Of a stretch of DNA of 46,311 nt, positions 1 to 7,951 are shown piece by piece. Source of the DNA: an uncultured Collinsella sp. (GTDB taxonomy: Bacteria > Actinomycetota > Coriobacteriia > Coriobacteriales > Coriobacteriaceae); assembly GCA_937943045.1 (NCBI GenBank), contig CALEBN010000007.1:1-46311 (forward strand), in the 5' to 3' direction. Every line of letters begins with the position of its first letter. The stretch's first letter is position 1. The position numbers were made by a program, and so were the translations under genes. The notes under the pieces were generated by a model. It saw only the letters and a program-made list of their open reading frames with translations. It had not been told where the DNA came from and searched no databases.

Positions 1-27
1 AAATCCAAGGGTTATACCCTAAGAGCA

Positions 28-55
28 AACCACCCCTTTTAGGGGTGGTTTTGAT
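28..55 (+). terminator. Intrinsic terminator of the gene left of the window
   Basis: A perfect 10-bp stem (28-37 with 41-50) has a 3-base loop and is followed by a T-rich tract. It lies 20 bases before the next start codon and presumably ends a transcript entering from the left. Confidence 0.85.
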
Positions 56-74
56 TTGTTAAATAAGGAGCAGT

Positions 75-524
75 ATGCCCCAGCAGCGTAAGTTCTTCCC
101 CGGCTGGCTCGTGGTGGCCTCCGGCTTCGTGATCATGGCCACGTGTTACACGATTTTTGTCAATTGCATGAGCCTGTTCCAGCCGCTGATCGTCAGCGAC
201 CTGGGTATTTCCCTTGCGCAGTACAACGTCTCCAATGCGATCTCTACCGTGGTGAGCGTTATCGGATCGCTTGTCATTGGCCATGTTGCCGATAAAGTAA
301 GCGGTCGCGTTTTGGGCTCCCTAACCGTTATCGCCACCTCGGCGGTGCTCGCGGGCATGAGCTTTGTGGGTGAGCTTTGGCAGGTCTATGTGCTCTTTGC
401 CGTCTCGGGCTCCTTTGCGAGCGCCTGGATCGTGTGCCTGGTGTGTTCTGTTGTCATGCTCGTATTCCTGCTGGCCTCGGAGCCCATCGCCGCCAAGCTG
501 CGCGCAAGCGTGGCGGGGGAGTAG
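75..524 (+). CDS. Internally deleted MFS transporter (remnant)
   Basis: This is a 149-residue membrane protein with a good ribosome site (AAGGAG, 65-70). Residues 1 to about 115 look like the first four membrane helices of a major facilitator of the oxalate/formate antiporter type: an FFPGWLVVASGF start, a GHVADKVSGR loop between helices 2 and 3, then helix 4. The sequence then jumps at about residue 115 to what looks like a last helix and tail (WIVCLVCSVVMLVF, then charged residues). Normal members have about 400 residues and 12 helices, so roughly the middle two thirds is missing without loss of frame. A carrier function is unlikely. I infer an in-frame deletion; a small membrane protein of unknown role is the alternative. 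Confidence 0.7.
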   Translation: MPQQRKFFPGWLVVASGFVIMATCYTIFVNCMSLFQPLIVSDLGISLAQYNVSNAISTVVSVIGSLVIGHVADKVSGRVLGSLTVIATSAVLAGMSFVGELWQVYVLFAVSGSFASAWIVCLVCSVVMLVFLLASEPIAAKLRASVAGE

Positions 525-559
525 GCGTCCGTCGCTCTTTTCTGTTCGCCCCGTTCTGT

Positions 560-769
560 CCGTGGCCGCCTTGGAAGCCGAATGGATGCTCGTGCCATCA
601 TTCGGTTTCCAAGGCGGCCACGGGCCTACGAAATGATCCGTTTTCCTCCGTCCCCAACAGATCACGTGATCCGAAGGGGACGGAGGAAAGCGGATCGCAA
701 ACAGCGGCGGTGCGTCAGGCCGAACGAGTCCCCATACCCTCGTTCGGTCAGACGCGCCGCCGCTGTTTG
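560..769. repeat. Array of three long inverted repeats
   Basis: Three unrelated hairpins stand head to tail. The first (560-623) has 25-base arms with one mismatch. The second (635-696) has 21-base arms with one mismatch and a loop containing the palindrome ATCACGTGAT. The third (698-769) has 31-base arms with three mismatches. Four of the five mismatches would be G-U pairs in RNA. None has a T-run typical of a terminator. They fill most of the gap between the MFS remnant and the hisS promoter. Function unknown. Confidence 0.85.
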
Positions 770-780
770 TGTTTGTGCCG

Positions 781-786
781 TATAAT
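781..786 (+). promoter_or_regulatory. Probable hisS -10 element
   Basis: A consensus TATAAT lies 42 bases before the hisS ATG and directly after the third hairpin. I see no good -35 hexamer at 16-18 bases; that position falls within the hairpin right arm. Confidence 0.5.
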
Positions 787-828
787 GTCCACTACCTATG
801 ACGCGATACAAAAGAAAGGTGTTTGCCC

Positions 829-2142
829 ATGCAGGCACAGAAGGCGGAGGGAACCCGCGACCTTATCGGCGCCGAGATGCGCGCCTGGCAAAAGATGCAG
901 CAGATTGCGGCCGGCGTGTTCGAGCCGTTTGGTTTTAAACCCATCGAGACGCCCGCGATCGAGCAGGTGGACGTGTTTGTCCACGGTATCGGCCAGTCGA
1001 CCGACGTCGTGCGCAAGGAAATGTTCCGCGTGTTCAGCGGTGCCAACCTGGAGCGCGTCTTTACCGAGGGCACCGACACCAAACTCAAGCCCAAGCAGCG
1101 CCTGGCACTTCGCCCCGAGGGCACGGCCGGCGTGGTGCGCGCCGTCGTCGAGAACAATCTGGTGCCCCAGGGCTCCACGCCGTTTAAGGCGTACTACGCC
1201 GAGGCCATGTTCCGCGGCGAGCGTCCCCAGAAGGGCCGCCTGCGCCAGTTCCACCAGGTGGGCATCGAGTGGCTCGGCGCTCCCGATCCGGCGGCAGACG
1301 CCGAGTGCGTCATCATGCTCATGGAGTTCTACAAGCGCCTGGGCTTCGATCTTTCCAAGCTTCGTCTGCTCATCAACTCGATGGGTGACGCCCAGTGCCG
1401 TCCGGCATACCGCGAGCAGGTTAAGCAGTTCATCCTCGATCACGCAGACGAGATGTGCGACGAGTGCCGCGAGCGCGCCGAGCTTAACCCACTGCGTGCC
1501 TTCGACTGCAAGAACGACCATTGCCGCGAGATTATGGCCGAGGCCCCGCTGATGGGCGACAACCTGTGCGACGAGTGCCGCGAGCACTACGAGCAGGTCA
1601 AGCGCTATCTGGATGCTGCCGGTATCGAGTATGTAGAGGATCCCACCCTGGTGCGTGGTCTGGACTACTACACCCGTACTGTCTTTGAGGTCGAGGCCCC
1701 TGGCGCCGGCGTCGGCTCCATCGGCGGCGGCGGCCGCTACGATGGCCTGGTCGAGCTCGAGGGTGGCAAGCCCACGGCGGGCGTCGGCTTTGCTGTCGGT
1801 TTTGAGCGCGCCCTGCTGGCCCTGCAGGCCTTTGGCAGCGATTTGGGTGCCGATGAGGCCCCGTGCGTCTATGTCGCCAACGCCGGCAAGGAGCTGCGTC
1901 AGAACGTCTTTGCCATTACGCAGGAGCTTCGCGCCGCAGGTATCGTGACCGAGGCCGACTATCAGGGTCGTTCGCTCAAGGCACAGTTTAAGCAAGCCGA
2001 TAAGGTAGGCGCCAAGCTCATCTTGGTCCTGGGTGGCGACGAGCTTGCCGCCGGCAAGGTCAAAGTGCGCGACATGCAGAGCCATGACGAGGTGCTCGCC
2101 GATCTGGACAACGTCGTCGAGGCGGTTCGCGAGCGCCTGTAG
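829..2142 (+). CDS. hisS: Histidine--tRNA ligase
   Basis: A class II aminoacyl-tRNA synthetase of 437 residues that charges tRNA-His with histidine in the cytoplasm. Visible family marks are the motif 2 block RPEGTAGVVR, FHQVGIEWLG, the histidine-specific block LVRGLDYYTRTVFE, IGGGGRYDGL (motif 3 region), and a C-terminal anticodon-binding domain with ADYQGRSLKAQ. The ATG at 829 is preferred over an in-frame TTG at 823, because the AAAGG at 815-819 is 9 bases from the ATG but only 3 from the TTG. It appears monocistronic, with its own promoter and terminator. The length is normal for the bacterial enzyme. Confidence 0.97.
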   Translation: MQAQKAEGTRDLIGAEMRAWQKMQQIAAGVFEPFGFKPIETPAIEQVDVFVHGIGQSTDVVRKEMFRVFSGANLERVFTEGTDTKLKPKQRLALRPEGTAGVVRAVVENNLVPQGSTPFKAYYAEAMFRGERPQKGRLRQFHQVGIEWLGAPDPAADAECVIMLMEFYKRLGFDLSKLRLLINSMGDAQCRPAYREQVKQFILDHADEMCDECRERAELNPLRAFDCKNDHCREIMAEAPLMGDNLCDECREHYEQVKRYLDAAGIEYVEDPTLVRGLDYYTRTVFEVEAPGAGVGSIGGGGRYDGLVELEGGKPTAGVGFAVGFERALLALQAFGSDLGADEAPCVYVANAGKELRQNVFAITQELRAAGIVTEADYQGRSLKAQFKQADKVGAKLILVLGGDELAAGKVKVRDMQSHDEVLADLDNVVEAVRERL

Positions 2143-2199
2143 CGCATCTTTTTGAGCTTCGGGCCTGCTAACGTGCCCTGCTCATGGAGAGCGATTGTT

Positions 2200-2239
2200 A
2201 CGGGGGTGTTTCGCTTTTATGCGGAATGCCCCCGTTTAC
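2200..2239 (+). terminator. Terminator after hisS
   Basis: A 15-bp stem (2200-2214 with 2221-2235, three G-U pairs) closes a 6-base loop and is followed by TTTA. It lies 57 bases after the hisS stop. Confidence 0.7.
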
Positions 2240-2295
2240 GTATGCCGCCCACCGAGAAATACGACCATTTAGGGCAAAAACCTTTGCAATGCAGA

Positions 2296-2355
2296 AAATA
2301 CTTTTGTGTGGTAAAGCGCAATCAGTGTCGAAAGTATTTCTCAAGCGCCTATAAT
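2296..2355 (+). promoter_or_regulatory. ppc promoter with an upstream dyad
   Basis: A consensus TATAAT sits at 2350-2355. Upstream are two 9-base half sites in inverted orientation, AAATACTTT (2296-2304) and AAAGTATTT (2331-2339). The second covers the expected -35 position. The -35 itself is poor, so the dyad may bind a regulator; this is inference. Confidence 0.45.
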
Positions 2356-2399
2356 GAATACCGCATGTTACGTGCATAGAAGGAGGAATGGGAGGAAAC

Positions 2400-5213
2400 G
2401 TGGCTGAGAACCTAAGCAACCAGTCTGTACCCGAAGCCGCGGCGCGCGTCGCTGCCGTGGTCAACCGCCTCGTTAACCGAATCGGCTCGAATGCCGAGTC
2501 CAGGGAGCGTCTCGCCGAGATCGAGATCCCCGAGGAGCTGCGCGACAATCTGGCGCTGTTCTTGCGCCTGGAGCGCCGTGTGCTTAGCGAGTATGATCCC
2601 GAGATCGCGGACCTGTTCGACAAGATTTTGACAGCCGAGATTGTGGTCAATGCCGGCAACCCCGGTACCTGCGCTGCCGACGAAGCCGTCGACGAGCAGG
2701 GCGTGCCCACCGCCGACGAGCCCACTGCCGTGGCATTTCGTGAGGTCGTCGATTTGATCGACAGCCTGCCGCTCGATAAGCAGCAGGTCATCGTTCGCGC
2801 CTTTACGAGCTTTTTCCATCTGGCAAACCTGTCGGAGGAGAACTACCGTGTGGCGCAGCTGCGCGAGCGCGAGGCCGGTGCGTCGACCGATACCGAGGTC
2901 GATCCTGCCAACGAGCTTACCGTTGCCTATCACCAGCTGGTGAATGAGCTGGGTGTCGAGGGTGCCAACGAGCTGCTCGACAAGCTCGAGTTCCACCCTG
3001 TCTTTACCGCACATCCCACCGAGGCCCGTCGTAAGGCCGTCGAGGGCAAGATCCGCCGTATCTCCAACCTGCTGGAGGAGCGTCCGCGTCTGGGCGGCTC
3101 CGACCTGGTGGAGAACGAGCGCCATATGCTGCAGGAGATCGACGCCCTGGTGCGTACGAGCCCCATCGCGCTCAAGAAGCCCACGCCGGTCGAGGAAGCC
3201 GATACCATCATCGACATCTTCGATAACACGCTGTTCGACGTTATCCCCGTTATCTATCGTCGTTTTGACGATTGGGTGCTGGGCGATAAGGCCGGTACTG
3301 TGCCGCCGCTGTGCCCGGCGTTCTTCCATCCCGGCAGCTGGATCGGTTCCGACCGCGACGGTAACCCCAACGTCACCGCCAAGGTGAGCCGTGAGGTCGC
3401 CGCCAAGTACTTTACGCACATGGTGCTCAAGCTCGAGGACAAGTGCCGCCACATCGGCCGCAACCTCACGCTCGAGGCTACCTACAGCAAGCCGTCGGCC
3501 GAGCTCATTAACCTGTGGAACCATCAGGTCGAGATGAGCCCTCGGTACACGGCCCGCGCCGAGCTGATCTCCGAGCACGAGCCGCATCGCGCCGTCATGC
3601 TCGTCATGGCCGACCGCCTGAACGCCACCGTCCGTCGTATCACCGACACCATGTACCACAGCGCCGATGAGTTCCTGGAGGACTTGCGCGTCGTCCAGCG
3701 TTCGCTGGCTGCCTGCGGTGCCGTCCGTGCTGCCTACGGCCCGGTCCAAACCATCATCTGGCAGGTCGAGTCCTTCGGCTTCCATATGGTCGAGATGGAG
3801 TTCCGTCAGCACTCCGTGGTGCATGCCCGCGCCCTCAAGGATATCCACGAGAACGGTATCCATGGCGACCTGCAGCCCATGACGCGCGAGGTCATCGATA
3901 CCTTCCGCGCCATCGGTTCCATCCAAAAGCGCTACGGCAAGAAGATGGCGCACCGCTACATCATCTCGTTCACCAAGAGCGCCCAGCATGTGGCCGACGT
4001 CTTTGAGCTTGCCCACCTGTCCTTTGCGCACGAGGAGGATGTCCCCGAGCTCGACGTGATCCCGCTGTTCGAGCAGCTCGAGGACCTCGAGGGCTGCGTT
4101 GACGTGCTCGACCAGATGCTCACGCTGCCCGTGGTGCAAAAGCGCCTTGCCCAGACCAACCGTCGCATGGAGGTCATGCTGGGCTACTCCGACTCCTCCA
4201 AGGACGCCGGTCCTACCACGGCCATGCTCGCGCTGCACTCCGCACAGGAGCGCATTGCCAAGTGGGCCGAGAAGAACGATATCGATCTGGTGCTCATGCA
4301 CGGTCGCGGCGGTGCCGTGGGCCGTGGCGGCGGCCCGGCCAACAAGGCCGTGCTGGCGCAGCCCAAGGGTTCGGTCAACTGCTTCTTTAAGCTCACCGAG
4401 CAGGGCGAGGTCATCTTTGCCCGTTACGGCAACCGCACGCTGGCTCAGCGCCATGTTGAGTCCGTTGCCGCTGCAACGCTTTTGCAGTCGGCCCCGAGTG
4501 TCGAGAAGACCAACACCGAGACCACGCAGAAGTTCTGGGATATGGCCGAGAAGCTCAACGCCGCAAGCCACGAGCGCTATCTGGACCTGCTGAACACCGA
4601 GGACTTTACACCGTGGTTCTCGACCGTGACGCCGCTGACCGAGGTCGGCTTGCTGCCGATCGGCTCGCGTCCCGCCAAGCGCGGCCTGGGCGCCAAGTCG
4701 CTCGACGACCTGCGTACCATTCCGTGGATCTTCAGCTGGAGCCAGGCGCGCATCAATCTGGCCGCTTGGTACGGCCTGGGCACCGCCTGCGAGCAGTTTG
4801 GCGATCTGGACCAGCTTAAGGCTGCCTACCAGGAGTGGCCGTTCTTCCGCACCTTTATCGACAACATCGAGATGTCGATCGCCAAGACCGACCAGCGCAT
4901 CGCCAAGATGTATCTGCACCTGGGCGACCGCGATGACCTGTCCAAGAAGGTCTTTACCGAGATGCAGCTCACCCGTAAGTGGGTCCTTGCCATCGTCGGT
5001 GACGAGTGGCCGCTGCAGCGTCGCCGCGTGCTCGGCTGCGCTGTCCGCGTGCGCAACCCCTACGTCGACGCCCTGTCCATCGCCCAGGTCCGCGCCCTTC
5101 GCGAGGTGCGTATGAACCAGGACGAGATGGCCGAGGAGAAGAAGGCCGAGTACATGAGCCTGATTCTTTCGACTGTGACCGGCGTCTCGGCAGGATTGCA
5201 GAACACGGGGTAA
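2400..5213 (+). CDS. ppc: Phosphoenolpyruvate carboxylase
   Basis: Carboxylates phosphoenolpyruvate with bicarbonate to oxaloacetate, an anaplerotic and C4-acid-forming step. The protein has about 937 residues, the usual length for the bacterial enzyme. Conserved marks include FTAHPTEARRK (catalytic histidine), GSWIGSDRDGNPNVT, GYSDSSKDAGPTTA, the glycine-rich loop HGRGGAVGRGGGP, RTIPWIFSWSQ and the C-terminal NTG. An in-frame ATG at 2388 has its ribosome site only one base away, while the GTG at 2400 follows GGAGG at 2391-2395 and AAGGAGG at 2380-2386, so GTG was chosen. This start is not certain. It appears to be a single-gene unit. Confidence 0.96.
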   Translation: MAENLSNQSVPEAAARVAAVVNRLVNRIGSNAESRERLAEIEIPEELRDNLALFLRLERRVLSEYDPEIADLFDKILTAEIVVNAGNPGTCAADEAVDEQGVPTADEPTAVAFREVVDLIDSLPLDKQQVIVRAFTSFFHLANLSEENYRVAQLREREAGASTDTEVDPANELTVAYHQLVNELGVEGANELLDKLEFHPVFTAHPTEARRKAVEGKIRRISNLLEERPRLGGSDLVENERHMLQEIDALVRTSPIALKKPTPVEEADTIIDIFDNTLFDVIPVIYRRFDDWVLGDKAGTVPPLCPAFFHPGSWIGSDRDGNPNVTAKVSREVAAKYFTHMVLKLEDKCRHIGRNLTLEATYSKPSAELINLWNHQVEMSPRYTARAELISEHEPHRAVMLVMADRLNATVRRITDTMYHSADEFLEDLRVVQRSLAACGAVRAAYGPVQTIIWQVESFGFHMVEMEFRQHSVVHARALKDIHENGIHGDLQPMTREVIDTFRAIGSIQKRYGKKMAHRYIISFTKSAQHVADVFELAHLSFAHEEDVPELDVIPLFEQLEDLEGCVDVLDQMLTLPVVQKRLAQTNRRMEVMLGYSDSSKDAGPTTAMLALHSAQERIAKWAEKNDIDLVLMHGRGGAVGRGGGPANKAVLAQPKGSVNCFFKLTEQGEVIFARYGNRTLAQRHVESVAAATLLQSAPSVEKTNTETTQKFWDMAEKLNAASHERYLDLLNTEDFTPWFSTVTPLTEVGLLPIGSRPAKRGLGAKSLDDLRTIPWIFSWSQARINLAAWYGLGTACEQFGDLDQLKAAYQEWPFFRTFIDNIEMSIAKTDQRIAKMYLHLGDRDDLSKKVFTEMQLTRKWVLAIVGDEWPLQRRRVLGCAVRVRNPYVDALSIAQVRALREVRMNQDEMAEEKKAEYMSLILSTVTGVSAGLQNTG

Positions 5214-5234
5214 TCGATAGCCCTGTAGTCGTCC

Positions 5235-5361
5235 GGGTCCGCCATTAGTTTACTTTTAGGCACGTCCTCGGACATGCAAGAAGCCCTCGCTGCGCACTTC
5301 GTGCGGCGAGGGCTTCTTGCGTCCTGCGGAGTGTGCCTAAAAGTAAACTAATGGCGGGCCC
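5235..5361. repeat. Hairpin repeat family A, copy 1
   Basis: A 127-base nearly continuous hairpin. The outer arms are 29 bp (one G-U), then there is a conserved core (GTCCTCGGACATGCAA on the left, TTGCGTCCTGCGGAG on the right), a GC-rich inner stem and a tip TGCGCACTTCGTGCG. Copy 2 at 7671-7795 has the same core and tip but mostly different outer arms. The core can itself pair (GCAA/TTGC, GGAC/GTCC, TCC/GGA) around small internal loops. It lies between ppc and larA. Confidence 0.85.
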
Positions 5362-5432
5362 TGCGATGTCCGGTCTTCGGCGGATTACTGGCTGGGGGAA
5401 TAATGGCGCGCTTCTCGCCTTATGACTGTAGC

Positions 5433-5468
5433 GGCTGCGGTCCCGTTTGGGATCACGGCCGTTTTGTT
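5433..5468 (+). terminator. Terminator-like hairpin before larA
   Basis: The stem GGCTGCGGTCCC pairs with GGGATCACGGCC (one mismatch, G-U pairs) around GTTT and is followed by a T-rich tract GTTTTGTTG. The rest of the 374-base ppc-larA gap holds family A copy 1 and no other gene. No larA promoter is obvious. Confidence 0.5.
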
Positions 5469-5587
5469 GTGGGTCAAATATGAACGTTGTGTTAATGAGT
5501 CGGTGGACGGTGGAGTTTTTCGGTGAGCGGCGTATCCTTCCAACGGTTTATCTAGTGTGTCAGTTGAAAGGAAGAGGGCGCTCGTCA

Positions 5588-6865
5588 TTGTTTGAATGTG
5601 AACTGCCGTTTGACCACAAGACGTTGCATCTGGAGCTTGAGGATAAGAACTTCGCGGGTGTGATGGAAGGTCATCAAAACGAGTTTAAGACCACGAAATC
5701 GCAGGAAGAGCTGGTAGAGGAGTCGCTTGCCAACCCTTATGGCTCGCCTTCGCTCGAGGAGCTTTGTGCTGGCAAGAAGGATATCGTCATCATTAGCTCC
5801 GACCATACGCGCCCCGTTCCCTCGCGTGTGACGATGCCTATTCTGCTGCATCACATCCACTCCGCTGCGCCTGAGGCGCGCGTTCGCATTCTGGTTGCTA
5901 CGGGTATGCATCGTCCGTCGACGCACGAGGAGCTCGTCAACAAGTACGGCGAGGAGATCGTTGCCAACGAGGAAATCGTTATGCACGTCGCGACTGACGA
6001 CAGCATGATGAAAAAGATCGGCACCCTGCCTTCTGGCGGCGAGTGCATCATCAACAAGATTGCCGCCGATTGTGATCTGCTGCTTGCCGAGGGCTTTATT
6101 GAGCCGCACTTCTTTGCCGGTTTCTCCGGCAGCCGCAAGTCCGTGCTGCCCGGCATCGCCAGCTACAAGACCATCATGTACAACCACAACGGTCAGTTTG
6201 TGAACGATTCTCATTCGCGTGCCGGCAACCTGTGCCACAACCATGTGAGCGAGGACATGTTTGCCGCTGCCGAGATGGCTCACCTTGCCTTTGTGCTCAA
6301 CGTGGTGCTCAACGGCAAGCACGAGGTCATCGGCTCCTTTGCCGGTGACATTCACAAGGCACACGAGGCTGGCTGCGAGTTCGTGAAGAGCCTTGCCGGC
6401 GTTGAGCCCGTCGAGTGCGAGATTGCCATCACCACCAACGGCGGCTACCCGCTCGACCAGAACATCTATCAGGCCGTGAAGGGCATGTGCGCTGCCGAGG
6501 CCACGCTTCCCGAGGGCGGCGTGATTATTGATGTCGCCGGTTGCGCCGACGGTCACGGTGGCGAAGGCTTCTATCACAACATCGCCGACAACGATCCGGC
6601 GGAGTTTGAGCGCGCCTGCATCGACCGTCCTAAGGACGAAACCCTGCCCGACCAGTGGACGAGCCAGATTTTCGCCCGCATCCTGGCGCATCACCCTGTG
6701 ATTATGGTCACCGACCTGTGCGATCACCAGCTGCTCAAGGATATGCACATGACGCCGGTCAACACTATCGAGGAGGCGCTCAAGCTCGCCTTTGAGATGA
6801 AGGGTGCCGATGCCAAGGTTGCCGTCATTCCCGATGGCCTGGGCGTTGTCGTCGCGCAGCACTAG
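5588..6865 (+). CDS. larA: Nickel-dependent lactate racemase
   Basis: Interconverts D- and L-lactate (or a related 2-hydroxy acid) using the nickel-pincer nucleotide cofactor. The protein has 425 residues when started at the TTG at 5588, which follows GGAAGAGGG; an upstream in-frame ATG at 5447 would add 47 unmatched residues. With this start the key residues fall on the numbers known from Lactiplantibacillus plantarum LarA: His108 (GMHRP), His174 (EPHFFAGFSG), Lys184 that carries the cofactor (SRKSVLPG) and His200 as nickel ligand. The signature DHTR is at 72-75. It is followed 49 bases later by an aquaglyceroporin, while larB and larC lie on the opposite strand nearby. Substrate preference within the LarA family varies, so lactate is the default reading. 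Confidence 0.9.
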   Translation: MFECELPFDHKTLHLELEDKNFAGVMEGHQNEFKTTKSQEELVEESLANPYGSPSLEELCAGKKDIVIISSDHTRPVPSRVTMPILLHHIHSAAPEARVRILVATGMHRPSTHEELVNKYGEEIVANEEIVMHVATDDSMMKKIGTLPSGGECIINKIAADCDLLLAEGFIEPHFFAGFSGSRKSVLPGIASYKTIMYNHNGQFVNDSHSRAGNLCHNHVSEDMFAAAEMAHLAFVLNVVLNGKHEVIGSFAGDIHKAHEAGCEFVKSLAGVEPVECEIAITTNGGYPLDQNIYQAVKGMCAAEATLPEGGVIIDVAGCADGHGGEGFYHNIADNDPAEFERACIDRPKDETLPDQWTSQIFARILAHHPVIMVTDLCDHQLLKDMHMTPVNTIEEALKLAFEMKGADAKVAVIPDGLGVVVAQH

Positions 6866-6914
6866 TGCACGGCCCAAACGAATCGTTTATAACCGACAAG
6901 AAAGATAAGGTTTT

Positions 6915-7646
6915 ATGCTTACCAAACTCCTCTGCGAATTCGGCGCAACGGCCCTCATGATCATCTTTGGCGTGGGCGTACACTGCGATACCGTGCTTAA
7001 GGGCACCAAGTATCAGGGCTCCGGCCACATGTTTGCCATCACCACCTGGTCTTTTGGCATCTCGGTCGCTCTGTTTATCTTTGGCGGCGCCGTGTGCATG
7101 AACCCCGCCATGGTGCTTGCCCAGTGCATCGTCGGCCTGGTGCCGTGGAGCAGCTGCATCCCCTTCATGATTGCCGATATGCTCGGCGGCTTTGTGGGCG
7201 CCGTAATCGCTTGGCTTATGTATGCCGATGAGTTCAAGGCTTCCGAGGGCGTCGTCGACCCCATTGCCCAGCGCAACATCTTCTCGACCAACCCCACCAC
7301 CGAGGGCACGAACTATGCCCGCAACTTCTTCTGCGAGGCTATTTGCACCTTCGTGTTCATCAGCGCCATCCTTGCTGCCGCTAACCGCGCTGGCGAGAAC
7401 GTTCTGATGCTCGCCATCTGCGTCGGCCTGATCGTTTGGGCTGTTGGCATGGGTATGGGCGGCATCACCGGCTTCGCCATGAACCAGGCTCGTGACCTTG
7501 GTCCTCGCATGGCCTATCAGGTTCTGCCGATTAAGAACAAGGCTGACAACAACTGGAAGTACGGCCTGCTCGTTCCTGGCATCGCTCCGTTTGTCGGTGC
7601 CGCTCTGGCTGCACTGTTTGTGCACGGTTTCTTGGGCATGTTCTAG
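6915..7646 (+). CDS. larD: Aquaglyceroporin-family channel (LarD-like)
   Basis: A 243-residue MIP-family channel with six hydrophobic segments, probably passing lactate or other small uncharged solutes across the inner membrane, as LarD does beside LarA in lactobacilli. The first pore motif is intact (NPA, 63-65, in AVCMNPAMVLA). The second reads NQA at 190-192 in GFAMNQARDLGPR, where nearly all family members have NPA; the following RDLGPR is normal. The ribosome site AAGG is 4 bases before the ATG. It is co-directional with and close to larA, so the two are probably an operon. The gene symbol rests on context; GlpF-type glycerol uptake is possible. Confidence 0.8.
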   Translation: MLTKLLCEFGATALMIIFGVGVHCDTVLKGTKYQGSGHMFAITTWSFGISVALFIFGGAVCMNPAMVLAQCIVGLVPWSSCIPFMIADMLGGFVGAVIAWLMYADEFKASEGVVDPIAQRNIFSTNPTTEGTNYARNFFCEAICTFVFISAILAAANRAGENVLMLAICVGLIVWAVGMGMGGITGFAMNQARDLGPRMAYQVLPIKNKADNNWKYGLLVPGIAPFVGAALAALFVHGFLGMF

Positions 7647-7670
7647 TCAAAGGACGGCTCTATAAGGTCC

Positions 7671-7795
7671 GGGCTCGGTAGGGGTTAACTTTCCAACGCG
7701 TCCTCGGACATGCAAAAAGGCTCGCTGCGCACTTTGTGCGGCGAGCCTCTTTGCGTCCTGCGGAGGGCGTTGGAAAGTTAACCCCTACCGAGCCC
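7671..7795. repeat. Hairpin repeat family A, copy 2
   Basis: A 125-base hairpin with perfect 29-bp outer arms. It has the same core as copy 1 (GTCCTCGGACATGCAA, TTGCGTCCTGCGGAG) and the same tip apart from one base, in the same orientation. It lies between the convergent aquaporin and tetR genes and could act as a bidirectional terminator, although no T-run follows. Confidence 0.85.
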
Positions 7796-7951
7796 TGGGC
7801 ATTCTTGGCTGTGTTCGAACAAGCAACTCAACATATATATCTGAATTTGGATGGGAGGGGCTTGTTGCTGGTAGGGGCGTTGAAGCGTGAGTGAATCTTT
7901 GGGATGCGTGGCGCCTTGGGTTGGGGCGATGCTTTGGGATGAGGTTCTTAC
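7796..7951. other. Gene-free stretch before the tetR stop
   Basis: About 155 bases with no convincing gene, hairpin or promoter. Together with family A copy 2 it makes up the gap between the aquaporin gene and tetR. Confidence 0.5.

Noticed and set aside
2412..4919. Very long open frames antisense to ppc, hisS, aspS, feoB and kdp genes
   Set aside because: They follow from GC-rich third codon positions in real genes; the translated products are low-complexity and lack family motifs or ribosome sites.
5479..5492. TGAACGTTGTG upstream of larA, resembling an operator half
   Set aside because: Only one half fits, and none of the shared promoter spacing is present.
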